8,695 nt of DNA from JBHIDQ01 sp046760155 (lineage in GTDB: Bacteria; Chloroflexota; Dehalococcoidia; Dehalococcoidales; RBG-16-60-22), in the NCBI GenBank assembly GCA_046760155.1, contig JBHIDQ010000062.1, positions 1 to 8,695 on the forward strand, given 5' to 3'. The position numbers and the translations under genes are program-made. The notes under the pieces were generated by a model. The model did not search any database. It had not been told where the DNA came from and saw only the letters and a list, made by a program, of their open reading frames with translations. Of the stretch, positions 1-6,621 are shown one piece after another; within the stretch, counting starts at the first letter, position 1, and each line of letters opens with the position of its first letter.

Positions 1-46
1 TTGGACTTGCGGAATGTGGTTACGACTTTAGGAATGACCCCATACC

Positions 47-769
47 CTATTTGCGAGCAAGGATAAAGTTCCTTGTTCTAAGAGATGACGCTTTTGAATC
101 ATTGTAGTCGATTCCAAGTTCATTCAGCCAAAGCTCAAATTCAAGCCATCTCTTCATGTACTCCGTCCTGTAAGACTCAGGAATTAACTTGAAAGTACGT
201 TTTAAACCTGTGCTGAAAAACTTTGAGTCTATGATTCTAAATCCCAACTTTTCAATCATTTCTAAAAAGTCCTTGTCTTTGACCAAGGACACATAATACT
301 TTTCAATACCGAAAAAGGCAAGTAAAAGGCCAATCGATTTCGACAACCTTTCCCCCCAGCTAAAAATGTGGGCCGCATCATAGTTAACTAGGAAATAGCC
401 ATCGTCCTTCAGGCAATCATGTGCCGAGCGAAGGTAGTCCATCCGTCTATACACATGTTCTAAGACGCTGAATGAAACGATGATATCAAATTTCTCTTTT
501 AACTGCTCATACATTTCATAAGCGTAGGAATTGATTACCCTCGCGTTGAGGCTACTTAAGTTTTGCTGCGCTCTAAGGCAGGAGGCTTTTGAGGGTTCAA
601 TACCTACGTACTGAATGCGTGGATATGCCTTGAGTAGATTGACAAAGTTAAGAGCTGTTCCACAACCGAGGTCAAGAATTTTGACCTCCCCAGCTTTTTG
701 TAAAACAAATTGTTCTATCCAATTCAGGCAATACAATTTGGCTGAGTTTCCCATCGTCCATACACTCAT
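47..769 (-). CDS. Class I SAM-dependent methyltransferase
   Basis: A 240-residue protein with a Rossmann-type methyltransferase core of the UbiG/Methyltransf_11-23 kind. The SAM-binding motif I is LDLGCGTA at residues 32-39, an acidic residue at the end of strand 2 (E58 in GIEPS) would bind the ribose, and DIIVSFSVLEHV (95-106) is the usual post-II motif, followed by a late strand in CLKDDGYFLVNY (119-130). The substrate cannot be told: the C-terminal third (about 135-240), rich in aromatic and basic residues, resembles nothing I recognise. No signal peptide or clear membrane segment; LLLAFFGI near 148-155 is hydrophobic but short. The start is ATG at 769 with GAGGAG five bases upstream on the minus strand. 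It is transcribed away from yjbQ and its left neighbour is outside the window, so no operon context is available. Such enzymes often methylate small molecules, lipids or surface sugars, but I do not assign one. Confidence 0.85.
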   Translation of the reverse strand: MSVWTMGNSAKLYCLNWIEQFVLQKAGEVKILDLGCGTALNFVNLLKAYPRIQYVGIEPSKASCLRAQQNLSSLNARVINSYAYEMYEQLKEKFDIIVSFSVLEHVYRRMDYLRSAHDCLKDDGYFLVNYDAAHIFSWGERLSKSIGLLLAFFGIEKYYVSLVKDKDFLEMIEKLGFRIIDSKFFSTGLKRTFKLIPESYRTEYMKRWLEFELWLNELGIDYNDSKASSLRTRNFILARK

Positions 770-846
770 GTTGTCTCCTCATAACCTCAAATCGTTACCC
801 CTAAGCACACAAATTAACTCAGATTCTAACTAATTTGGCCCAAGCA

Positions 847-899
847 GAAAAGGACACCAGTAACCACTCGATTAATTAGCGGTGCCAGCGCCTCTTTTC
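847..899 (-). repeat. Imperfect inverted repeat, possible structured leader RNA
   Basis: Read on the minus strand, three nested arm pairs line up: GAAAAG with CTTTTC (outer), GGCACC with GGTGTC (middle, one G-U), and TAATC with GGTTA (inner, one U-G) around a GAGT loop. The 5' side has a 7-base bulge between outer and middle arms and a 6-base bulge further in. The two wobble pairs form only in the minus-strand RNA; on the plus strand the same positions are A-C mismatches. This favours an RNA element in the methyltransferase leader. It matches no family I can name with confidence. Confidence 0.35.
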
Positions 900-957
900 A
901 TCACCTCGCTCCAATTCTAATGTGCTATTTCAAGGATATCTTACATGTTGGAACTTG

Positions 958-987
958 AGTTTAGTCCTTTTTTTGTAAGCTTGTCAA
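958..987 (-). promoter_or_regulatory. Candidate distal promoter for the methyltransferase
   Basis: On the minus strand a perfect -35 TTGACA (987-982) is followed after 18 bases by TAAACT (963-958), a 4/6 match to the -10 consensus. A transcript from here would begin near 951 and carry a leader of roughly 180 bases before the methyltransferase ATG, including the inverted repeat at 847-899. The weak -10 makes this tentative. Confidence 0.35.
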
Positions 988-1012
988 TGCCCCAAGGTCA
1001 GGTCTGTCTGCT

Positions 1013-1041
1013 TTTACCTCTTACCTCTTTTCCCCTATAAT
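1013..1041 (+). promoter_or_regulatory. Sigma-70-type promoter for yjbQ
   Basis: A perfect -10 hexamer TATAAT (1036-1041) lies 17 bases downstream of TTTACC (1013-1018), a 4/6 match to the -35 consensus. Transcription would start near 1048, about 20 bases before the ATG, leaving just room for the GGAGG ribosome binding site at 1059-1063, which is six bases from the start codon. Confidence 0.6.
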
Positions 1042-1069
1042 TTAAACCATCACTAACTGGAGGTGTGTT

Positions 1070-1486
1070 ATGGTCGTCACCAAGCAAATTAGCCTGCAAA
1101 GTAAAGGAAATTGTGACCTTATTGACATTACGTCTCAGGTGGCGGAGCAACTGGCGGGGACAGAGATAAATAACGGCACGGTTACCCTGTTTATCACCGG
1201 TTCAACGGCGGGCATAACCACGATTGAGTTTGAGTCCGGCTTAGTCTCTGATTTTCAGAGTATGTGGGAGCGAAACGTCCCGAAAAATATTCCCTATAAG
1301 CACGACCGCGCCTGGGGCGAGGGCAATGGATACTCGCATGTCCGCGCTTCGCTACTGGGTGCCTCGCTGGTAATCCCTTTTCATAATAAAAGAATGACCC
1401 TGGGCACCTGGCAACAGATAGTTTTGGTGGACTTTGACAACCGCCCAAGGTCAAGGCAAATCACACTGCAAATTATGGGCGAATAA
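1070..1486 (+). CDS. yjbQ: YjbQ / UPF0047 family protein
   Basis: A 138-residue protein matching the UPF0047 family over its whole length, which is the normal size. Family landmarks are the VTLFITGSTAGITTIE stretch (38-53), GNGYSHVRASLLGASLVIP (85-103), and LGTWQQIVLVDFDNRPRSR (111-129). The family forms a compact trimeric beta-fold with conserved His and acidic residues in a cleft. E. coli YjbQ has been reported to have weak thiamine phosphate synthase activity, and database names often read 'secondary thiamine-phosphate synthase', but the physiological role is unsettled. No thiamine gene lies nearby and nothing here supports a thiamine role. The start is ATG with GGAGG six bases upstream. 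It is convergent with rpsT, whose stop codon is four bases away, so it appears to be a single-gene unit with its own promoter. Confidence 0.9.
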   Translation: MVVTKQISLQSKGNCDLIDITSQVAEQLAGTEINNGTVTLFITGSTAGITTIEFESGLVSDFQSMWERNVPKNIPYKHDRAWGEGNGYSHVRASLLGASLVIPFHNKRMTLGTWQQIVLVDFDNRPRSRQITLQIMGE

Positions 1487-1490
1487 GCAA

Positions 1491-1811
1491 TTACTCATTT
1501 TGCTCGGTCTCTTCTGACTCCTCTGGCACCGGTTCCGCCGAAGCTAAGGCCTGAGCTTGATTTAGTTTCTGCATCAACCGTGACTTGCGTCGGGCAGCAT
1601 TATTCGGGTGAATAATCCCTTTCTCCGCCGCCTTATCCAGAGAGCTGATAGCCGCTAATACCGCTTCCCGGGCCGTCTCGAGCTCACCGGAAAAGATAAG
1701 CCTTTCCGCCTTCGTGATATTGGTCTTAGCTTGACTCCGAACTGACCGATTACGCAATCGCTTCTTTTCGGCGACACGCATTTGCTTTTGGGCTGATTTA
1801 CTCTGTGGCAA
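1491..1811 (-). CDS. rpsT: 30S ribosomal protein S20
   Basis: A 106-residue S20, a primary 16S rRNA binding protein on the body of the small subunit. The N-terminal basic helix (KSAQKQMRVAEKKRLRNRSV, 5-24) and the HPNNAARRKSRLMQKLN region (68-84) are diagnostic. The protein is some 20 residues longer than the roughly 87-residue E. coli protein because of an acidic C-terminal tail (about 92-106: many Glu, no basic residues). The start is TTG, not ATG: the reading frame begins TTG-CCA-CAG-AGT-AAA, giving the MPQSK start expected for S20, with a G-rich AGGGGG ribosome binding site about six bases upstream. E. coli rpsT also uses a UUG start, and there the start is involved in autoregulation by S20. 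It lies 95 bases downstream of relA on the same strand, with its own candidate promoter. Confidence 0.95.
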   Translation of the reverse strand: MPQSKSAQKQMRVAEKKRLRNRSVRSQAKTNITKAERLIFSGELETAREAVLAAISSLDKAAEKGIIHPNNAARRKSRLMQKLNQAQALASAEPVPEESEETEQNE

Positions 1812-1880
1812 TATCTACCCCCTAAACTAATTCAGTATTTCTCCAGTAAAAATTTTGTTAAAATGGTTTCCTGCCCTTAG

Positions 1881-1910
1881 AATGTAGCTTTTTCTGGCGA
1901 GCTAAGTCAA
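1881..1910 (-). promoter_or_regulatory. Candidate rpsT promoter overlapping the relA stop codon
   Basis: On the minus strand TTGACT (1910-1905, 5/6 match to -35) is followed after 18 bases by TACATT (1886-1881, 4/6 match to -10). The TGA inside the -35 hexamer is the stop codon of the upstream RSH gene. The predicted transcript has a leader of about 60 bases before the TTG of rpsT. It would let S20 be made independently of RSH, as expected for a ribosomal protein. Confidence 0.5.
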
Positions 1911-4111
1911 GTTTTGTTCTCACCTTTTAGCGAGGCCTCGTCCCCAAGCCGAGTAATACTTATCACGCTTCTAACCGCCTCAATTTTTTTCAAGAGGCGG
2001 CTTAACTGGGCTAAACCTTCTGTTTCCAAGGTAAAATCCAAAGAAGTGGTGTGGTCATGATGGTTGGTAGAGCTCAATGAGGCAATGTTAACCTTCTCCT
2101 CAGCCACAATAATCGTGATGTCACGCATTAACCCTACTCTGTCCCAGGCTTTAACCTGAATCCTGACCGGATAGAGCGAATCGGTCTTCCCCCACTCCAC
2201 CGGAACTAGTCTATACTTCTCGTCCTCGTGGAGCACATTGTAACAATCCTGTCGATGAATGGTTACCCCCCGGCTCCGCGTAATGTAACCAATAATCCGG
2301 TCCCCGGGTACTGGGTGGCAGCACTGGGCTAAATGGGTAACTAAATTGCCCACTCCCAGCACCTGAACTGCTGACGGCACCGGCTTGGGTGGGGCGACTT
2401 CCACCGCCGCTTTAGGAGGCTCTTGCTGCGCAGCTAGTCTCACCACAATCTGGTGAGTCGTAATACCACCATAACCAATCGCGGCCAGGAAGTCATCCAG
2501 GTTACTGTAATTAAATAACTCGGCCAGTTCTTCACGCTCAATGGTTATTCCCAGATGCCTTAACTCCTTGTCCAAAAGCTGCCGACCGCGCTCAATATTT
2601 TCCGTCCGCTCCTGCCTCTTAAACCACTGCCGTATCTTTTCCCTGGCATGAGACGTTTTGACATAACCTAAGTGAGGGTTAAGCCAATCCCGGCTCGGTC
2701 CCCTGTCACCCTTCGTCGACATAATTTCGACGACGTCACCGCTTTTGAGCTCATAATCAAACGGCACTAAGCGGCCATTCACCTTAGCCCCAATGCAGCG
2801 GTGCCCTAGTTCAGTATGGACCCGATAGGCAAAATCAAGAGGGGTAGCTCCCTTGGGTAAATCCTTGATCTCTCCCTTAGGCGTATAGACAAAAACCTGG
2901 TCAATGAAGATGTCGGTTTTCACTGATTCCAGAAACTCTTCGGCACCGCTGAGTTCCCGATGCCAGTCAATCAACTGACGAATCCAGCTTATCCTCTCCT
3001 CAAAATGGACGTCTTTCTTTTCGCCTTCTTTATAACGCCAGTGAGCGGCTACTCCGTATTCGGCGATATGGTGCATGTCACGGGTGCGAATCTGGACTTC
3101 TAGAGGAATAGTGCCGAAACACATCACCGCCGTATGCAGCGCTTGATACCCATTTGGCTTGGGATTGGCAATATAGTCATCAAACTCTTCGGGCAAAGGG
3201 TGCCACAAACTGTGGATAATGCCTACGGCACTATAGCAATCAGGCACCGTACCAACCAGTATGCGAAGGGCAAGGAGGTCATGGATATCATCGAAATGCT
3301 TGCCCAAAGCGGAATAACGCTCCATCTTCTGATATATACTGTAGATATGTTTCGGTCGGCCTGATACCTCGGCTCTCAGATTAACTCTTTCAAACTCTTT
3401 CTTTAAAACCTCGATTACCTGAGCGATAAAGCTCTCTCGCTGGGCACGTCGGGCAGCAATCAATCTGACCACCCGCTGATACTTCTCTGGTTCCAGATAG
3501 CGAAAGGACAAGTCTTCCAGTTGCCACTTTAGTTCCCATATCCCTAAGCGATGCGCCAAGGGCGCATATAGCTCTAAAGTCTCCTGAGCGATACTTCGCT
3601 GTTTCTCTGCTGATAGCGCATCCAAGGTGCGCATATTGTGCAGTCGGTCAGCTAGCTTGATAAACACCACCCGGAGGTCTTCCGCCATTGCCACCAGCAT
3701 TTTCCTTAAGTTCTCCGCCTGCACTTCACTAGTTACCGCTCCGAGGTCCTGCCAAGAGACTTTACCCAACTTAGTGGTGCCGTCAACCAGCTTGCTTATT
3801 TCCGGGCCAAACTTGGCTTCAATCTGGGCAATCGGAATGTCACAGTTCTCCGGAATGTCGTGCAGCAATGCCGCCGCCAAAGAACTGACATCAAGCTGGA
3901 GCTCAGCCAAGATCAGCGCCGTCTGTACGGGATGTTCCAGATAGGGCTCACCTGACTTACGTACTTGCCCCTGGTGTGCCTCGGCGGCAAAATGGTAGGC
4001 CTCTTCCACCACAGTTATCTTTTCCGGTGGCAGATACTCCTGAGCTTTCTCTTTGAGCTGACTGAAACCCTTTACTCCAACCGTAGCCAAGGTTTTGCCG
4101 CGCCTCCTCAT
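1907..4111 (-). CDS. relA: RelA/SpoT-family (p)ppGpp synthetase
   Basis: A 734-residue long RSH enzyme, the usual length, which makes the alarmone (p)ppGpp from ATP and GTP/GDP. Domains in order: HD hydrolase (about 30-190), synthetase (about 240-365), TGS (about 400-462), conserved-cysteine zinc-finger-like region (CCHPVPGD at 597-604 and C623), and ACT (about 647-724). In the HD domain R51, H60, H84-D85, E88, D155, N159 and T162 match the metal and substrate residues of bifunctional Rel enzymes, but residue 89 is Asn where Asp is usual (HDIPEN). In the synthetase, EFDD (309-312) in an EFDDYIANPKPNGYQ context matches E. coli RelA, not the RFKD of bifunctional enzymes; D278 and E338 fit the catalytic acids. 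This suggests a synthetase-biased protein. The ATG has no upstream ribosome site; AGGAGG lies in codons 2-3, so TTG at codon 8 is an alternative start. It is divergent from the oxidoreductase. Confidence 0.95.
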   Translation of the reverse strand: MRRRGKTLATVGVKGFSQLKEKAQEYLPPEKITVVEEAYHFAAEAHQGQVRKSGEPYLEHPVQTALILAELQLDVSSLAAALLHDIPENCDIPIAQIEAKFGPEISKLVDGTTKLGKVSWQDLGAVTSEVQAENLRKMLVAMAEDLRVVFIKLADRLHNMRTLDALSAEKQRSIAQETLELYAPLAHRLGIWELKWQLEDLSFRYLEPEKYQRVVRLIAARRAQRESFIAQVIEVLKKEFERVNLRAEVSGRPKHIYSIYQKMERYSALGKHFDDIHDLLALRILVGTVPDCYSAVGIIHSLWHPLPEEFDDYIANPKPNGYQALHTAVMCFGTIPLEVQIRTRDMHHIAEYGVAAHWRYKEGEKKDVHFEERISWIRQLIDWHRELSGAEEFLESVKTDIFIDQVFVYTPKGEIKDLPKGATPLDFAYRVHTELGHRCIGAKVNGRLVPFDYELKSGDVVEIMSTKGDRGPSRDWLNPHLGYVKTSHAREKIRQWFKRQERTENIERGRQLLDKELRHLGITIEREELAELFNYSNLDDFLAAIGYGGITTHQIVVRLAAQQEPPKAAVEVAPPKPVPSAVQVLGVGNLVTHLAQCCHPVPGDRIIGYITRSRGVTIHRQDCYNVLHEDEKYRLVPVEWGKTDSLYPVRIQVKAWDRVGLMRDITIIVAEEKVNIASLSSTNHHDHTTSLDFTLETEGLAQLSRLLKKIEAVRSVISITRLGDEASLKGENKT

Positions 4112-4131
4112 TTAGTTTGGGTTGTAATTTA

Positions 4132-4161
4132 AGTATAGCCTAACCGGGCGACTCGTGTAAA
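4132..4161 (-). promoter_or_regulatory. Candidate relA promoter
   Basis: On the minus strand TTTACA (4161-4156, 5/6) and TATACT (4137-4132, 5/6) are separated by 18 bases. Transcription would begin near 4125, leaving only about 13 untranslated bases before the ATG at 4111, in which no Shine-Dalgarno is visible. Confidence 0.55.
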
Positions 4162-4201
4162 TGTGCCGGAAAAATTACTCATCAAACCCTGTCCCACCAT
4201 A

Positions 4202-4229
4202 TTGACACTGACCACAATTATGGTATACT
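4202..4229 (+). promoter_or_regulatory. Strong promoter for the aldehyde:ferredoxin oxidoreductase
   Basis: A perfect -35 TTGACA (4202-4207) and TATACT -10 (4224-4229, 5/6) with a 16-base spacer, plus a TGG just before the -10 that fits the extended -10 pattern. The transcript would start near 4236 and carries a strong ribosome site AAGGAGGT (4250-4257), nine bases before the ATG. With the downstream terminator this makes a self-contained, probably well-expressed unit. I see no clear operator. Confidence 0.7.
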
Positions 4230-4266
4230 TTCCATCGTCAGAATTAGACAAGGAGGTAACTCTAAA

Positions 4267-6012
4267 ATGAGCAAGATTCTGCGCGTTAATATGACTGACT
4301 TAACCACTAAGTTCGAGGATGTGCCTGCGAAGTACAAATTTTTGGGCGGGCGTGGTATCACTTCAGCGATAACCTGCGATGAGGTGCCACCCACTTGCCA
4401 CCCCCTGGGACCCAATAATAAAGTTACCTTCGCCACGGGCATTGTCACCGGCACCACTGCTCCCACCTCGGGCCGCATCTCCATCGGTGGCAAGTCCCCC
4501 TTAACTGGCGGCATCAAGGAGACCAACTCCGGCGGCATGGCTCCCCAGAAGCTCGCCCGCCTGGGCATCAAGGCTATCATTGTCGAAGGGCAACCCAAGG
4601 AAAAGGGTAAGTTCTGGCTGCTGAAGGTGGATAAGGACGGGGCACAGCTCCTACCCGCCGATGAGTATGTGGGTAAAGGACTGTATGAGACCTATCCCAA
4701 ACTTTTTGCCAAGTTCGGCAAAGATGTCGGCATTATTGGCATCGGCGTCGCTGGAGAGAGGCTGATGGCGATGGCTGGCGTCTGTGTCAATGACCCGGAG
4801 AACCGCCCCAGCCGCTACGCCGGCCGCGGTGGAATGGGAGCGGTGATGGGCAGTAAGGGACTTAAGGCCATCGTCCTTGATGACAAGGGCGGTCCTGGTG
4901 TACCCATTGCCAATAAAGAGGTCTTTGAGGCCGGGGGGAAGAAGCTCATTGCTGCCTTGCAAGAGCACCGCATCACAAAGCCTGGTGGATCACTTAACAA
5001 ATACGGCACAGCCGTCTTGGTCAATATCATTAACGAGGCCGGTGCCTTCCCCACCCGCAACTTCAGTGATGGGCGTTTCGAAGGGGCGAATAAGATTTCT
5101 GGTGAGACCATCAACGAGACCTGTAAAAAGCGTGGCGGCGTGGGCATGATTGGTCATGCGTGTAGCCCGGGCTGCATCATCAAGTGCTCCAACGTCTACC
5201 CCAAGCCCGATGGCACCGAGCTGGTCTCGGTTCAGGAGTATGAGTCGGTCTGGTCACTTGGCGCCAACTGCGGCATTGACAGCCTGGAAGTTACCGGAGA
5301 GCTGATTCGCCTGTGTAACGACTATGGCGTGGACACCATCGAGGCCGGGGTGACCATCGGCGTGGCTATGGAAGCCGGGCTGGCCAAGTTCGATGATGGC
5401 AAGAGAGCCATTGAACTGATGCATGAGATCGGTAAGGGTACTCCCTTGGGCCACATCCTGGGCAATGGCGCCACGGTCACGGCCAGTACCTTCGGCCTCG
5501 TCCGCTGTCCTGCTGTCAAGGGACAGGGGATGCCCGCCTACGAGCCCAGACCAATCAAGGGCATCGGCATTATCTACGCCACTTCCACTATGGGCGCCGA
5601 CCACACCTCAGGCTACACCATCTCCCCCGAGATATTGGGCGTAAGCGGCGAGATAGACAAGTTCATCGTGGAGAAGGGAGACCTAGCACGCAACTTCCAA
5701 GATACCACTGCCTACTGTTTTGATAGTAGCGGTCACTGTCTGTTCATCTCCTTTGCCTGCCTAGATGACCCCTCCGGGCTTGAAGGAGTGGTGGAGGAGT
5801 GCAACGGCGTGCTGGGCACCAAATGGACTGTAGACGACATGATCAAGATGGGTAAGGAGATTGTCGATAGGGAGCGGACATTCAACGAGGCGGCTGGCTT
5901 CACCAAAGTTGACGACCGCTTGCCTGAGTTCATGAAGTACGAAAAGCTCCCGCCCCACAATGTGGTCTTCGACGTGCCGGATAAGGAACTGGACAAAGTT
6001 CACGGGCGCTAG
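4267..6012 (+). CDS. aor: Tungsten-type aldehyde:ferredoxin oxidoreductase
   Basis: A 581-residue member of the AOR family, enzymes that oxidise aldehydes to carboxylic acids (or the reverse) with ferredoxin, using a W- or Mo-bis-pyranopterin and one [4Fe-4S] cluster; P. furiosus AOR is about 605 residues. Family landmarks are FLGGRG (25-30), TGTTAPTSGRISIGGKSPLTGG (61-82), NSGG (87-90) and RYAGRGGMGAVMGSKGLKAI (183-202). Pterin-contacting motifs appear as DTIEAG (356-361) and DSSGHC (486-491), and GADHT (443-447) supplies the His expected near the metal. Cluster ligands are C299, C303, C307 and C491; the first two are three residues apart, one more than the CxxC of P. furiosus AOR. Soluble, with no signal peptide or Tat motif, so cytoplasmic. 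No electron-transfer subunit is adjacent, so direct use of ferredoxin is likely. Visibly more GC-rich than its neighbours. The substrate cannot be deduced. Confidence 0.93.
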   Translation: MSKILRVNMTDLTTKFEDVPAKYKFLGGRGITSAITCDEVPPTCHPLGPNNKVTFATGIVTGTTAPTSGRISIGGKSPLTGGIKETNSGGMAPQKLARLGIKAIIVEGQPKEKGKFWLLKVDKDGAQLLPADEYVGKGLYETYPKLFAKFGKDVGIIGIGVAGERLMAMAGVCVNDPENRPSRYAGRGGMGAVMGSKGLKAIVLDDKGGPGVPIANKEVFEAGGKKLIAALQEHRITKPGGSLNKYGTAVLVNIINEAGAFPTRNFSDGRFEGANKISGETINETCKKRGGVGMIGHACSPGCIIKCSNVYPKPDGTELVSVQEYESVWSLGANCGIDSLEVTGELIRLCNDYGVDTIEAGVTIGVAMEAGLAKFDDGKRAIELMHEIGKGTPLGHILGNGATVTASTFGLVRCPAVKGQGMPAYEPRPIKGIGIIYATSTMGADHTSGYTISPEILGVSGEIDKFIVEKGDLARNFQDTTAYCFDSSGHCLFISFACLDDPSGLEGVVEECNGVLGTKWTVDDMIKMGKEIVDRERTFNEAAGFTKVDDRLPEFMKYEKLPPHNVVFDVPDKELDKVHGR

Positions 6013-6037
6013 GGGGTTATTTCAATACTGGTCTATG

Positions 6038-6072
6038 AGCCCCCTCCGCAAGCGGAGGGGGCTTTCTTCTTT
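6038..6072 (+). terminator. Intrinsic terminator after the oxidoreductase
   Basis: An 11-base-pair perfect, GC-rich stem (AGCCCCCTCCG with CGGAGGGGGCT, 6038-6063) closes a CAAG loop and is followed by a T-rich run interrupted by C (to 6072). It sits 25 bases after the oxidoreductase stop codon and should separate that transcript from the MoaD-like genes. The T-tract is imperfect, so some readthrough is possible. Confidence 0.9.
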
Positions 6073-6086
6073 GGGACAAGTTAAGC

Positions 6087-6092
6087 TATAAT
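6087..6092 (+). promoter_or_regulatory. Candidate -10 element for the MoaD-like genes
   Basis: A perfect TATAAT lies 29 bases before the ATG at 6122. At the right distance upstream only TTCTTC (6064-6069, 17-base spacer) is found, a poor -35 that overlaps the T-tract of the terminator. The genes may also be served by readthrough from the oxidoreductase. Confidence 0.4.
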
Positions 6093-6121
6093 AAATATAT
6101 CCATGTTTCGTGGAGGAAACG

Positions 6122-6364
6122 ATGAATAAGGTTGAGGTCAGGCTCTACGCTTCCCTGCGAAAATACCACCCCGACCCGGGGAGCAGTGAAGCCGTGGTAT
6201 TTTCATTGGACAATGAGGCCAAATTAGGAGACTTGTTGGACAAACTGAAAATCCCCAGGGAGGAGATAGGTGTGCTCATGGTGAACGGGAACTGGCAGAA
6301 AGAAAGCTACCTCCTGAAGGAGAGGGACAGGATAGGTATATTTCCGCTCATTGGTGGGGGATAA
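6122..6364 (+). CDS. MoaD/ThiS-family sulfur-carrier protein
   Basis: An 80-residue ubiquitin-like beta-grasp protein ending in Gly-Gly-Gly (FPLIGGG), the C-terminal glycine tail that is adenylated and thiocarboxylated in MoaD and ThiS. Other family features are the VEVRLYASLRKY first strand (4-15), the LGDLLDKLKIP helix (35-45), the VLMVNG hairpin (51-56) and a final DRIGIFPLIGGG (69-80). In MoaD the thiocarboxylate donates sulfur to the pyranopterin dithiolene that binds Mo or W. Location just after a pyranopterin enzyme makes that role plausible here, although ThiS-like or other sulfur transfer is not excluded. I chose ATG 6122 over the in-frame GTG at 6110, because GGAGG (6112-6116) sits five bases before the ATG and would be coding otherwise. 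It is two bases ahead of the next gene, so the two are probably translationally coupled. Confidence 0.88.
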   Translation: MNKVEVRLYASLRKYHPDPGSSEAVVFSLDNEAKLGDLLDKLKIPREEIGVLMVNGNWQKESYLLKERDRIGIFPLIGGG

Positions 6365-6366
6365 GG

Positions 6367-6621
6367 ATGGTCGAAGTACACCTCTACGGCAAGCTACGCC
6401 GTTTTTCCGATAACCAAGACCCCACCCGCGATTCTATAATTTATATCCCGGTCAAAGATGGAGATACCATCGAGGACATCGTTAAGTGCATCGGTATCCC
6501 GTTTGCAGAACTGGGCGATAACATTTTCCTCAACGGAAGGTACTTTGGCCTAGACAGGCAGGTAAATGATGGAGATCGCCTGGGGTTATTCCCGGACAAT
6601 ATGCAAATGATAATAGTCTAA
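6367..6621 (+). CDS. MoaD-like beta-grasp protein lacking the Gly-Gly tail
   Basis: An 84-residue protein with the same fold pattern as its upstream neighbour: VEVHLYGKLRRF (2-13), DTIEDIVKCIGIPFAELG (33-50), NIFLNG (52-57) and DGDRLGLFP (68-76). Where a sulfur carrier would continue to Gly-Gly, this one reads FPDNMQMIIV and stops, so it cannot form the usual C-terminal thiocarboxylate unless another group is used. The paralogue downstream shares the FPDNMQ turn, so the loss is not a recent frameshift in one copy. Starts two bases after the preceding stop, with a GGTGGGGG stretch in the end of that gene as ribosome site. The role is unknown: it could assist cofactor insertion or act as a small partner subunit, but nothing in the sequence proves either. 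Its central 89 bases are identical to the next gene. Confidence 0.82.
   Translation: MVEVHLYGKLRRFSDNQDPTRDSIIYIPVKDGDTIEDIVKCIGIPFAELGDNIFLNGRYFGLDRQVNDGDRLGLFPDNMQMIIV

Larger units (their letters stand above)
770..1069. other. 300-base intergenic region with divergent promoters
   Basis: No convincing protein gene is seen here. The right part holds the yjbQ promoter and ribosome binding site on the plus strand. On the minus strand there is a promoter-like pair (TTGACA/TAAACT, 987-958) far upstream of the methyltransferase, and between it and the start codon lies an imperfect inverted repeat (847-899). A nine-codon minus-strand ORF starting at 901 has its GAGG only two bases from the ATG and is not called. 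Confidence 0.6.

Noticed and set aside
615..833. Plus-strand frame opposite the methyltransferase start
   Set aside because: It overlaps the SAM-binding motif coding on the other strand and has no ribosome site or recognisable product.
847..899. T-box-like riboswitch on the minus strand
   Set aside because: A GAGTGGTTACTGG stretch faintly resembles the T-box sequence, but the GGNACCGCG core, stem I and a terminator are missing and the downstream gene is not amino-acid related.
899..901. Nine-codon minus-strand ORF MKRGAGTAN starting here
   Set aside because: The GAGG is only two bases from the ATG and the ORF lies in the predicted hairpin; chance is the simplest reading.
5254..5604. Long antisense open frames inside the oxidoreductase (also 4218-4598, 4651-4968, 4815-5147, 5733-6003)
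   Set aside because: They mirror the codon bias of a GC-rich gene, have no ribosome sites or family features, and the sense protein is a clear AOR.
6110..6121. GTG start for the first MoaD-like gene
   Set aside because: It would place the GGAGG ribosome site inside the coding region; ATG 6122 is correctly spaced and matches the family N-terminus.
6435..6440. Internal TATAAT in the MoaD-like gene (and its copy at 6701-6706)
   Set aside because: There is no -35 at the right distance and the bases are explained by the codons for Ser-Ile-Ile.
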